Part shown: positions 54,546-64,000 of the stretch, one piece after another
Layout of the letters: each line of letters begins with the position of its first letter
How positions within the stretch are numbered: the stretch's first letter is position 1
NCBI GenBank assembly: GCA_037501455.1
Contig: CM074860.1
Span: forward strand, 46,386,501-46,450,500
Origin: Lantana camara
Lineage: Eukaryota; Streptophyta; Magnoliopsida; Lamiales; Verbenaceae
Direction of reading: 5' to 3'
DNA: 64,000 bases
Notes under the pieces: generated by a model
Seen by the model: only the letters and a program-made list of their open reading frames with translations
Told to the model about the DNA's origin: nothing
The model's database searches: none
Made by a program: the position numbers and the translations under genes

Positions 54546-55172
54546 TCATTGCATATTCATAATATTGATATTCTGAGTTAGATAAAGTCCATTACTTAGA
54601 GTACTGATGTGAACAGAAGAGTTGATCCGTTTGATAAAGTATTTACCATTCTTAATATAAGTTTCATAACCTTCACAATCTAAAATTGGAACTGAAATTT
54701 TATTACGAATAATGCTCGGTACATAAAGGACTTTATTTAAGACTAACTCAAAACTACCTAAATCTAATCTAATTGTGCCCAAAGCTCGGGCTTCAACGTT
54801 TGAGCCATCGCCGATCTTCAAGACACATTCCCCTTCTTTGAGTTGTTGGACTTCACTTAGCATCTGTACATCATTACAGATATGAGTTCCACAATCGGTA
54901 TCAAGTACCCAAGAACTAGAATTAATAGAAAGATTTATTTCAATGAGAAACATACCTTTCTTTAGAGTAGCCTTGTACTCTGGGCAGTTTCTCCTCCAAT
55001 GTCCCGCTTTGCCACAATGGAAGCAAACACCCTCTTTCTGATCACGCTTCTTCTTTTGGGCCTTCCCCTTCGAAACGCCACCAGTGGGCCTAAGTGGTTT
55101 CTTCTTCTTCTTTTGGGTTTTCTTGCCCTTACCTTTAGAAGGCCTAAAAGAGGAAGATGGAGCATTTACCAT
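54546..55172 (-). pseudogene. CopB Gag C-terminus and protease
   Basis: 208 residues: a lysine-rich linker, one CCHC knuckle (CFHCGKAGHWRRNC) and the aspartic protease around SSWVLDTDCGTHICND. The catalytic triplet is DTD instead of DTG; the glycine-to-aspartate change would be expected to disable it. Downstream motifs LKIGDGSNVEA and LVLNKVLYVPSI agree with CopA. It overlaps the upstream Gag frame, from which a frameshift separates it. Confidence 0.94.
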
Positions 55173-55770
55173 TCTTAACCTTATTATCCTTCTTGATCGT
55201 GCTTTCAGCAGTCACAAGCTGACTAATCAGCTCAGCTACAGTAGCACCAACATGATTCATATTGAAGTTAAGGACAAATGGGTTGAATGATGGTGGGAGC
55301 GAGGCTAGCAATAGGTCCACTGAAAGCTCATCTTTCAGTGGCATGTCCATGGAAGCAAGTTTCTCAGTAATGGCGAGAAAAATGAGTCCATATTCATGGA
55401 CACTAGAACCTTCCCTCATTCTCAAGTGGAACAATTCCTTTGAAGTGTTATACCTTGTAACACGTTCATGAGGGCGGTAAAGTTGCTCTAAGTGGTCGTA
55501 AATCTCCCAAGCGAATTCCATGGCCTCATGTTGCCTTTGCAAGTCCGGAGACATGTTAGCCAACATAAGGCAACGGGCTTGGAGATTATCATCCTTCCAC
55601 TTTTGGATCGCTTCCCGCTCGACCCTAGTGGGAGCTTCCCCTTCGAAGAGAACATAAGTTCTCTTCTCAAAATCTAAAATGATTTTTAGATTCCTCAGCC
55701 AATCAGAATAGTTGGGACTAGTCAACTTGTTTGACTCGAGGATCGATACAAGAGGGTTTTTGGTTGCCAT
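55144..55770 (-). pseudogene. CopB Gag N-terminal part
   Basis: Starts at ATG 55768-55770 (MATKNPLVSIL), which I take as the true start because the same position is seen in CopA and the leader precedes it. It has the DUF4219-like N-terminus (SDWLRNLKIILD) and UBN2-type core (ARCLMLANMSPDLQRQHEAM, YNTSKELFHLRMREG, SVDLLLASLPPSFNPFVLNFNMNH). It is open for 208 codons, then ends through a frameshift before the knuckle region. Gag forms the virus-like particle. Confidence 0.95.
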
Positions 55771-57921
55771 TTCAAAACACGTAGAGAATCACAGAATCTA
55801 CGACCTAAATGGTAAAATAGAGAACTAGTGAGCATGCTGAATTATAATGATATACAAAAGATAAGGTCTTTAATCTAATGTAGCTCCCACTGTTTTTCAA
55901 AGATCTAAGAGGAACATGTTTCCCAATGGGTACTAAGATCCTAAGCATTTTACCTCGAACCCACGACATGCGGACATTCTAAGTAAAACCCTAGGTAGGT
56001 ACAACTTACCAATTCTAACACCTTTAGAACTCTTAATAATTGTTTTTGCATCACCTATCTTTCAATATGGACCCACGACTCGTGCGACATCCATATTTAC
56101 TTAGGCGTTAAGCTAGACCCATTAATCATAAGATCATGATCAAAACTTATTTCGAACGACCCACGACTCGCGGACATCGCCCTTTCCAAAATTGATCACG
56201 AAATATTGATCATTTAAAATGATCAATTAAGTAACTAAGAACTAATAAGCTCCACTAGCTATCCCACGACTCGCGGACAATAACTAGCTTCACTTACTAA
56301 ACTTAAAACCTATTGATGGAATGCTAGGAATTTAATTCAAAATTTGCATCTCGAATTAAATACCTATTTATTCGAAATTGGCTTAATATTTAATGAATTT
56401 TCGAATCAACCGGAGAGTTATCCGGTTCGACCTCACCAACATATATGTTATCCAATTTTATTAGTGTTGATTAATGCAAGTACAACTTAAATGCATTTCA
56501 AACAAGCACATAAACAGATAACATGTCCTAGCATGATACTAACATGTGATGATCATGGCTTCTACCTATCTTATGCGTGATATGTGGGAGCCACTCCACA
56601 ATCACAAGTTCTAACATACATGCCACATAAACAGTTTAATCACATAAGGGAAAGCGGTAACAAAATACGAGCCCTATCTCTATTACATTTTACAATTGAG
56701 ATTCCCCTCCCTAACATTTTGAGGTGTCTTCACTTATGGCCACCTTGTTACTTGAATGTGGTCCATCTTACTCCATGGTGCGTTGTCTCCAAAATGAAAA
56801 TAAAACCTCACCACCTATCTCTACTCTCAAATTACAATAAAAAGAAAAAGACATAAAGTAATAAGGCTCAATCTTCATATTGGCCTTAGATAAATACACG
56901 GGGCATACCCTGGCCTCAAAAGCAGTAATATGGAAAGCCACATAATAAATTACATAACAGTACGCACATAAGTGAGGCTCCAACCTCAATTGAAAAACGC
57001 AACTATAGGGCTCCAACCCCAATTTAAACCATTCATGTGCATAAATTAAAACCATACATAAGTCTAAACCAATGATCACCTAACATGCTTTTGCAAGAAT
57101 TTAAATTTAACCAATAAATTAAAATTCTCGCTTTAAGTTCTAATAGCTTAAAACACGACTTAGATGCAATTCTTGTTCAAGAGCCATTTCAATAAAACCC
57201 GAATGACTATAAACCAATAAAATTCCAATTAATTTCTGAAAATTAATAAATTTTTTCTTTCAATATTTTCATAAAATAAAGTTTGTAATTTTTTCAAAAT
57301 TTAAATCGCTTAAATTTACAAAATCCCAATTTAAACAATTATTTCAAAAATAATTCAAATTTAATAAAAATAAAAATTTTCAAGAAAAATTAAATCGGGA
57401 TCGGATTGGACTAAACACGAAAATCAAGATCGCGAAACGAAGGGCCCAGAACGGACTGCACCCCCTCCCGAGACCAAGCCCGGCAGTAGCACATGGAAGC
57501 GCGCGCTAGCGCTACGCACAGCCGGCCGCGTGAGGGATGTGCGGGCGCGCCTAGGCGCTGGCGGGCGGCAGTGGCGGGCAGTCCCGCGTGGTGGCAGGCA
57601 GTCCCGGACGGGTACGGGCCTGGGTGTACTACGCCTTAGCATGTCCAGGCTCGTGTTTTCGTAATGCGATTTTGTGTTTCGTACTTTTAGTTCAAAAACC
57701 AACAACAATCCAAAATTTAAAACACGATTCAAATATATTTGAATTAAAACGGTTTTCAAAAACATAATTTCAGAAAACAGTTTCAGAAATTCTAGAAAAA
57801 TTACAGTTTCGTAATTCAGGCTTTCTAAAAGAACTCATAAATACCTAATTCACATCTAAGCCTAAGAATTTCTACCAAATTCAGAATAATTGAGACGAAT
57901 CACAAACACGATTAATGAGGT
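55771..57921 (-). other. CopB untranslated leader
   Basis: 2.15 kb, homologous to the CopA leader. Decayed CACGACTCG repeats lie at 55958-56280 and a GC-rich island at 57436-57640. No gene is seen; the 57424-57765 ORF is a composition artefact. Confidence 0.85.
57436..57640. repeat. GC-rich island in CopB leader
   Basis: GC-rich block with direct repeats such as ggcgggcagtccc and ggcaggcagtccc about 19 bp apart. It occupies the same leader position as the CopA and CopC islands, but I see no alignable sequence. Confidence 0.8.
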
Positions 57922-57934
57922 GGCTCAGATACCA
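57922..57934 (-). promoter_or_regulatory. CopB primer binding site (a second copy lies inside the LTR)
   Basis: TGGTATCTGAGCC on the minus strand, one mismatch from the usual initiator tRNA-Met site. The same 13 bases recur at 57970-57982 inside what is annotated as LTR. Confidence 0.9.
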
Positions 57935-57936
57935 CT

Positions 57937-59813
57937 TGTTGGAAACTTAGTAGGGATTAGAAACTTGGTGGCTCAGATACCAATTGTGGACTCGCAATCG
58001 TGTATCCAAATTCGTAGGGATTAGAAACTTAGTTTCTTAAGTAACTTTCTTGAAGCGTTTCAAGCCACCCAAGAACGCTCTTCTCGCGGCTTGATCCCCT
58101 CTCCTTGGTAAAGCTCGAATCTTCAAAACTTCTAACTTGAAGCTCTCTAGAGATAGTCCACCAACTTGACTACAATCTAACTAGTAAGGATGCTAGTTCT
58201 CTAGTTAGTGTTTAGGTTTAACCTAGGGTTTGATTTATCTTGGAGAAAGGATGGTGTTCAACACATGAACCAAAAGAATTGTCAATTACTCTCTATAGGA
58301 AAGGGGAGGGGCGGCCGATCCTAGTCCTTATGGACTAAGGATTTTGGTCCCTCTCTCCTATTACTTGATCATCAAGTATTTTCCAACTTTGACCTTGAAT
58401 TCTAATTCAAATCAACTTTTAATAGAGCTAAAATATCTAAACTATTTTTGGATAATTTTATACTTTATTTATTTAAAATAAATAAATTATTTTTATCTAA
58501 TTAATTAATTCATAATTAATTAACTAGATTAATTTTCTCCAAAATTGGACTTTTTTTTTAATTCAAAATTAAACCAAAGTCTATTAAATAATTAACAAAT
58601 TAATTATTTAATATATAATTAAATAAACACGTGTGGCACACGTGTCCCAAAGACACGTGTCAGTCACGTGACCCACACGTGTGGAACCCTCTAGGCCCTA
58701 TTAACTCGTTTAATCATTTTAAAGCCTCAACTCATGTAACCAAGTTGTTGTGTGTGACCCTCTAGGTTCTCAATTCAATTAGCAGTGAACCTAATTAATT
58801 AATCAGTCCACAGATTAAACGACCATAGTCTAGCAACAGGTGTTTAACCCCTAGCGGAATTGGAATGTTCGGATTCGATAGAACCTTTAAGTCATTGATT
58901 CATGTGAGATACAATCCTCCTACTTACTATCTCTCAACCAAGATCTAGGCTTAGGGAATAATCAGAACCCTAATAATCCGGTCTTAAAGCTACGTGCATT
59001 TCATATCCATTTGATCTCAATCCAAGAAACCCTTTTCTTGATGTCTTGATCTACTGCCTTGGCCAAGGACTCCATATGGCATATGAATGACTTACACAAT
59101 AAGAGATCACCTTGGAAATGCAAGTGTAGGTCCTTTCTTGATTCTCATTCACTTTCATGAATCACTTGTGCAGCCCCAGCATAAGTCTTGAATCAGTTGT
59201 CTAAGGCGACACCCTTTAAAGCTAATACCTTAGACTACAGAGTTAACTCATAAAGTGACGTGGAACCTCAAGTCTAAGGATCAATTAATCACATTAATGA
59301 CTCGTGAGATATTTCCTAATCTGGAAGTTTCCATTTCCTGAAAGAGAAACTTCCTTTCCCATTTAGGAATGTTCTCACACGGGGCACCTCACTGAACTTA
59401 CTTATTGAAGTAAGCACCCTCATGTATCACGCACGTATCAACTATACACTTTGCAACTCCATGAAACAAGGTGGTCCTTCTTAAGGGCGTGATCCAACAA
59501 GCAAGCCTTAGAGGAGTCAGGTTGACACTCCCACTGTCAGTAGGACTCATCGGCTTGGAGTATTTTACTAATCATGACTTATGTGATATAAGGCTCATTT
59601 CATGAACCATTTCACCTAAATGGTAGAGTCCTAAAGTCATCAGGATTAGGGGAGTTCTCATACATGCACATATAAAGTAAACGCATACCAAACAAGAGCA
59701 TATAAAGAAGTGTTGCGTCAATTCGTTATTTCATTCAAAGATTGTCTGTGATTACAATAAGGAAAAGTACAAAGCGGATATTCAATCGGCTTTCTAGGGC
59801 AGTATTCTTAACA
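57937..59813 (-). repeat. CopB 5' LTR
   Basis: 1877 bp. Compared with the 3' LTR it has about 200 extra bp on the U5 side with a partial duplication (tagggattagaaactt at about 57951 and 58015) and lacks a short TATA-containing stretch near 58295. G-boxes are at 58628, 58639, 58654, 58665 and 58676. Confidence 0.93.
58628..58681. promoter_or_regulatory. G-box cluster in CopB 5' LTR
   Basis: Five CACGTG cores in 54 bp, several within ACACGTGT/GACACGTGTC palindromes. This is the densest such cluster in the window. Confidence 0.78.
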
Positions 59814-60941
59814 GGTCCTTTATTGATTCTACTAATCCTGCATATGCCACTTGTGTAATCCCAACATAAACCGTGGTTCAGGTGTCAGTATGTCGACCCC
59901 CTTTCCTAATCTGGAGTTTCTAGAAACTTCCTTTCCCATTTAGGAAGGTTCTCACGCGGGACATCTCAGTGATGAAGTTCTTGTGACAATCAACCTCATG
60001 TATTATGAACGCATCATCGTATGCACTTATCACTCCATGAAACTGAGTGATACTTCAAAAGGACATAATCTCAAAAGCAAGTCTCTGCAGAGTCAAGGTC
60101 GACACTCCTACTGTCTGTCGGACTCTCAACTTGGAGAAGTTTCTAATCCTCACCTATGGAGTTAAGAACTTGCTTCATGTGTCGTTCCCATAACGATAAA
60201 GTTCGTAACGGCCTCATCGGATTAGGGGAGTTCAATACATGCAAACACATAGTCAACCCAAACAGACACAATAAGCACATAAAGAAGTGAATGCCTATGA
60301 ACAAAATCATCTCATTTATTATTCAGAGACTGTATGTGATTTTACAAGGAAATAGTAAAGCCAAAAGCTGCTTTAAGGGAACTATTCCTAACACATCCTT
60401 TTCATGGGGTGTAAAGTGCATAGTTGATGCGTACACAATACTTGAGGGTGCTTTAAAACGGTTACACAGAGGTGTCCCGCATGAGAAGATTACAAAATGG
60501 GAAAGGAAGTTTCTATACCTAGAAATAGAAACTTCTAGATTAGGAATTATCTCACAGGTCAATGGAGTGAGTAAGTTAATCCTTTGACTTGAGATTCCAT
60601 AGATGCTTTGTGGGCTAACTCTATAGTCTTAGGTATAAGCTTTAAAGGGTGTCGCCTTAGATAACTGATTCAAGGCTTATGCTGGGCCTGCACAAGAAGC
60701 ACATGGAAGCATATGAGAATCAACAAAGGACCTACACTTGTTGTAATGCAAGAAGATCTCTTATTGCATAAGTCGTTCATATGCCATCCTAAACCCTCGG
60801 ACGAGGTAGTGGATCAAGACATCAAGAAAAAGGTTTCTTGGATTGAGATCAAATGGATATGAAATGAACTTAGCTTTAAGATTGAGATTAGTAGGGCTCT
60901 CATTATTCCCATACCCTAGATCTTAATCGAGAGATGGGTTG

Positions 60942-61405
60942 CGTAACAGCCCGAAAACCCGTCTGTTGATATTGTCCGCTTTGGTACCTAAAATCGACAC
61001 CCTCACGGTTTTGTTCCTCCCAATGGCTAAGATCACCATCCGGGAAAAGGCCTCAACAGGGAAGAGGTATCCACCCCCTTATAAGGAAGGCTTCGTTCTC
61101 CTCTTCTTCCGATGTGGGACAAGCACTTTGAGCTTTACAGTCCACCCCCCCATAAGGGCCCAGCGTCCTCGCTGGCACACCGGCCTGGGTCCGGCTCTGA
61201 TACCATTTGTAACAGCCCGAAAACCCGTCTGTTGATATTGTCCGCTTTGGTGCCTAAAATCGACACCCTCACGGTTTTGTTCGTCCCAATGGCTAAGATC
61301 ACCATCCGGGAAAAGGCCTCAATAGGGAAGAGGTATCCACCCCCTTATAAGGAAGGCTTCGTTCTCCTCTTCTTCTGATGTGGGACAAGCACTTTGAGCT
61401 TTACA
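60942..61405 (-). mobile_element. TRIM: complete terminal-repeat retrotransposon in miniature
   Basis: Two 198-bp LTRs (60942-61139 and 61208-61405) flank a 68-bp internal part and are nearly identical. A perfect TSD ggttg lies at 60937-60941 and 61406-61410. On the minus strand the internal part starts with the primer site TGGTATCAGAGCC and ends with a G-rich tract, ATGGGGGGGTGGAC. The left terminal T is changed to C. It encodes nothing and depends on other elements. The LTR style (taacagcccg, gatattgtccgcttt, gatgtgggac) is the widespread plant TRIM type. Confidence 0.96.
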
Positions 61406-62087
61406 GGTTGGTAGGAGGATCGTACCTCACAGCTGTCATTCTGAAAGGTTCTTTCGAATATATTTTCATTGTTCGGGTAGGGGTCACACACCTGTGGATA
61501 GACTATGGTCGTGTGATCTGTGAACTAACAAAGCATATTAGTCTCATTGCTAAGTGAAATTGAACCTAGCAGGTGAGCAAGTTTTTGGGCGTGTGGTCCC
61601 ATTGAGAAATCGGAGCATATGTTATTTAATTGGAGAATTAATTATAAAGCCCAAGTATAATTAATTGGGAGAATTAATTATAAATCCCTAATATAATTAA
61701 TTAAGAGAATTAATTATAAAGCTAAATAAAATTAATTACAGCACTAATTTTAGCTCGTTAGAATTAATTAAGAGAATTAATTCTAAAGCCCTTATGGGAA
61801 TTAATTAGAGAATTAATTCTATGTATTTAATTATTTAAGTTATTCTAATTTTATTAGAATAAATAAATAAATAAATACTAAATATCTTCTATTTATTATT
61901 CTACTAAATATTAATTCTAATATGATTAGAATAAATATTATTGGAATAAGATATTTAATTATTATTGGAATAATTAAATATTCACTTTATTTTGAATAAG
62001 ATTCCTATTACTTTGAGAGAAAGAAAATAGAAGTGAAGTCAAAGTTGGAGTCCGATTCCGACTAGGGTTTGGGGTTCGAACCCTAGG

Positions 62088-62098
62088 CTATAAATAAG
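62088..62098 (+). promoter_or_regulatory. CopC TATA box
   Basis: ctataaataag about 430 bp before the LTR end. Transcription would be expected to begin about 30 bp downstream, defining the U3/R border. Confidence 0.65.
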
Positions 62099-62517
62099 CC
62101 AAGGGATTCGAATTTTTCACCTTACACGTGACTTGGGATTCACGCCCAATCAACATGGCTTCAAGAATTTGGGAGAATTCTCTTGCTCTCTTCCTTCTCG
62201 TTTTATGTGTCTTTCTTTACACATGTTATATCGCTAGCACTTTCCCTAAAATGATTTGAATCTAGGTTGGTGTGGATTATTACTCTAGAGGAAACCTACT
62301 TTGGAATCTAAAGTAGAAAGAATCTTTCGAGGGACGAGAGTTACCATTACCACATGAAGCACGTTTGAGGGCGGCTCAAAACGTGTCAAGAAAGCGACGA
62401 TTCCTGTAAGTTCTTGAATCCTAAAGATTAGAAATAGAAATTGCAAGTCCGATCTTGCTTTTGGGAAAAATATCCTTAAATTCCGCTGCGTTAGTGTTTT
62501 GTGTTTTTCCCAACAAG

Positions 62518-62530
62518 TGGTATCAAAGCC
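62518..62530 (+). promoter_or_regulatory. CopC primer binding site
   Basis: tggtatcaaagcc two bases after the LTR, one mismatch from the initiator tRNA-Met site. Confidence 0.93.
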
Positions 62531-62544
62531 ACCTTGCAAGGAAA

Positions 62545-62755
62545 CCTCGTGTCGGGAGTCGTCGGGATGGTCCGCACCAGCCTGTGCGGGAGGGCCCACA
62601 CGCCCCTGCCAGGGACTGTGCGGGGGGACAGCCCGCATGCATCCCCACAGCCCTGTGCGGGATTGCCCGAACACGCCCGCACACCCCTGTGCGGGACTGC
62701 CCGTACCCGTCCGCACAGCCTTGTGCGGGATCTTTCGCATGTGTGCGGGCTGACA
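62545..62755 (+). repeat. GC-rich GTGCGGG repeat array in CopC leader
   Basis: GTGCGGG starts at 62584, 62618, 62655, 62689, 62723 and 62743, so three of the steps are 34 bp. Inverse CCCGCA or CCGCAC copies lie between them (62632, 62676, 62711), giving potential hairpins. It begins about 50 bp after the primer site. Confidence 0.85.
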
Positions 62756-62765
62756 TGCCGCGACC

Positions 62766-63139
62766 TGACTTTTCGTGTTTTTGGCCCAAATTTTATTTTA
62801 AAAATTATTCTAAAATTATTTTTTACTGAAAATATTTTATTTTTGAAATAAAAATTATAATTTGGGAATTTTGGGAATTAAAATAAATTTTAATTTTTTG
62901 GGAAAAGTAATATTATTATTATTTAAATCATAAATTTATAAAATTATTAATTTGACTTTTCGTGTTTTTGGCCCAAATTTTATTTTAAAAATTATTCTAA
63001 AATTATTTTTTATTGAAAATATTTTATTTTTGAAATAAAAATTATAATTTGGGAATTTCGGGAATTAAAATAAATTTTAATTTTTTGGGAAAAGTAATAT
63101 TATTATTATTTAAATAATAAATTTATAAAATTATTAATT
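62766..63139 (+). repeat. 187-bp tandem duplication in CopC leader
   Basis: 62766-62952 is repeated at 62953-63139 with about three substitutions by eye. Both copies begin tgacttttcg. Such a high match in AT-rich sequence points to a fairly recent event. From 63140 to 64000 the leader continues homologous (inverted) to the CopA and CopB leaders. Confidence 0.93.
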
Positions 63140-64000
63140 TTGAATTAACTTGAATTTTCTCAGATTTGAGCTTTTGATTTTGAACATATTCTTGAACAAG
63201 AAACTGTTTTCAGATTACTTTGAGTTAGTAGAACTTAAATTTAAAAGAATTTTAAATTTATTGGTAAAATTAAATTCTTGCAATTTTAGAATATTAGGTG
63301 ATCATGGGTTAGTCTTGTGTATGATTTAATTTATGTACATGGATGGTTTAAATCTCGGGTTGGAGCCCCACAGTTGCATTTTTCAATTGGGGTCGGTGCC
63401 CCACTTATGTGCGTACTGTTATGTGTTTATTATGTGACTTTCCATATTACTGTTTTTGAGGCGGGGGTATGCCCCTTGTATTTGTCTATGGCCAATATGA
63501 AGATTGAGTCATATTATTTTATGCAAAGAGTGTACAATTTAGAAAGTGAGGTCATTAAGTGACGACCCTCAAAATGTTAGGAGGGTTTCTATTATTGTAA
63601 TAGATAGGGCATCGTTTTATTCTGATTCCCTTATGTGATTTAAACTGTCTTTGTGCCATGTATGTGAGAACTTGTGGTTGTGGAGTGGCTCCCACATATC
63701 ACGCATAAGATAAGAAAACCCATGATCATCTTATATTAGTATCATGCTAGGACATGTTTTCTGCTAATTGCTGGTGTGTAATGCATTTATGTGAAACTAC
63801 ATTAAACAAGATTAATTAAAATGGATAACTTTATATGTTGGTAAGGTCAAAACTGGACAACTCTCCAGTATTCGAAAATTCCATAAATATTAAGCAATTT
63901 CGAAAATAGGTATTTTGTATAAAGTGAGAACTTTGAATAAAATTCCTAGCATTCCATATATAGGATTTAAGTTTAATAGGGGAGCTAGTTACTGGCCATG

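Larger units (their letters stand above)
50119..59813 (-). mobile_element. CopB: complete Ty1/copia element in the CopA 5' LTR
   Basis: Perfect TSD ggtcc (50114-50118 and 59814-59818). LTRs 50119-51852 and 57937-59813, total 9695 bp. It has gag, protease, integrase, RT and RNase H in copia order on the minus strand and is closely related to CopA, so one family member inserted into another's LTR. It is the least damaged polyprotein here, but it still has several stops and frameshifts. Confidence 0.97.
31264..60393 (-). mobile_element. CopA: complete Ty1/copia element with three nested insertions
   Basis: Flanked by a perfect TSD catcc (31259-31263 and 60394-60398). The 3' LTR is 31264-40036 with Gyp5 inside. 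Internal region 40037-48787 contains SoloD. The 5' LTR is 48788-60393 with CopB inside. The terminal TG is changed to TA at 31264. Its minus-strand order gag, protease, integrase, RT, RNase H is that of Ty1/copia. The element proper, without nested insertions, is about 10 kb. Confidence 0.95.
48788..60393 (-). repeat. CopA 5' LTR (split by CopB)
   Basis: Segments 48788-50118 and 59819-60393, together about 1.9 kb, homologous to 31264-40036. TATA box TGTATAAATACA on the minus strand at 49172-49183. CACGTG at 49518, 49598 and 49612, fewer than in the 3' LTR. Confidence 0.94.
60394..62515 (+). repeat. CopC 5' LTR, second segment (contains TRIM)
   Basis: Resumes with the TSD copy catcc and continues the CopC LTR to cccaaca at 62515. 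Without CopA and the TRIM the whole LTR is about 2.0 kb, the same as CopA. An AT-rich block of TTAATTA repeats (61620-61980) precedes a TATA box, CTATAAATAAG, at 62088-62098. Confidence 0.92.
30912..64000 (+). mobile_element. CopC: Ty1/copia element, 5' LTR and leader only (right end outside window)
   Basis: Plus-strand copia element inserted in Ath1; its left TSD would be gctat (30907-30911). The 5' LTR is in two parts, 30912-31263 and 60394-62515, because CopA inserted in it. Primer site and leader follow to the window edge, so no gene of this copy is visible. LTR, leader and primer site are homologous to CopA and CopB in inverted orientation. Confidence 0.9.

Noticed and set aside
57424..57765. 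113-residue Arg-rich ORF on the minus strand
   Set aside because: It lies in the GC-rich island of the CopB leader, with no recognisable domain.
62285..62851. Several overlapping ORFs rich in Cys, Gly, Arg and Pro
   Set aside because: They are the same repeat array (GTGCGGG) read in different frames, within the CopC LTR end and leader.

Overview
The window is plant nuclear DNA, most likely gene-poor pericentromeric or other heterochromatic sequence of a flowering plant (probably a eudicot; the species cannot be told from this sequence). I found no host gene. Almost every base belongs to a nested stack of LTR retrotransposons: Ty3/gypsy elements with 1.8-4 kb LTRs, Ty1/copia elements with about 2 kb LTRs, and one TRIM, plus one end of a CACTA DNA transposon and a possible tRNA-derived SINE. 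Primer binding sites complementary to initiator tRNA-Met, zinc-knuckle Gag, protease, RT, RNase H and integrase motifs, polypurine tracts and 5-bp target-site duplications (TSDs) support the assignments. All coding regions that can be assessed are broken by stops, frameshifts or insertions.

Left part (1-21197). Gyp1 (minus, 1-6984; its left end lies outside the window) sits in Gyp2 (minus, 6985-11187), which sits in the internal region of Gyp3 (plus, 11188-20030). The 3' LTR of Gyp3 is split by SoloA (15454-18747). Gyp3 is itself inserted in an inverted LTR of its own family (Gyp4 fragment, 20031-21197).

Middle (21198-30911). After an unassigned AT-rich stretch come SoloB (21568-23396, TSD tatat), a CACTA end (to 24065) with a SINE-like segment, and Ath1, an Athila/Tat-like minus-strand element lacking pol (24066-30911), interrupted by SoloC (26861-30138, TSD aaagg).

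Right part (30912-64000). CopC (plus) begins at 30912. Its 5' LTR was split by CopA (minus, 31264-60393, TSD catcc). CopA was in turn hit by Gyp5, a gag-only gypsy derivative (32951-39704, TSD gacat), by SoloD (42248-44901, TSD agtcc) and by CopB (50119-59813, TSD ggtcc). A complete 464-bp TRIM (60942-61405, TSD ggttg) also lies in the CopC LTR. The CopC leader runs to the window edge.

The most unusual signal is not a gene. Several gypsy LTRs of different sequence carry clusters of short GC-rich palindromes at a similar place in the LTR. The palindrome sequence differs between families, but palindromes occur as pairs with almost fixed centre-to-centre spacing: 32 bp in all twelve pairs of the GGAACGNCCGTTCC family, 32 bp in Gyp2, 31-32 bp in Gyp3 and SoloC, and 34 bp in the Athila-like LTR. 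Spacer sequences and between-pair distances vary. Within several arrays the outer arms differ from palindrome to palindrome yet stay complementary. A related array of five hairpins with compensatory stem changes lies just upstream of the polypurine tract of Gyp5. I know of no description of such paired arrays; whether they act as DNA sites, as RNA structures, or come from a repeat-generating mechanism is open.
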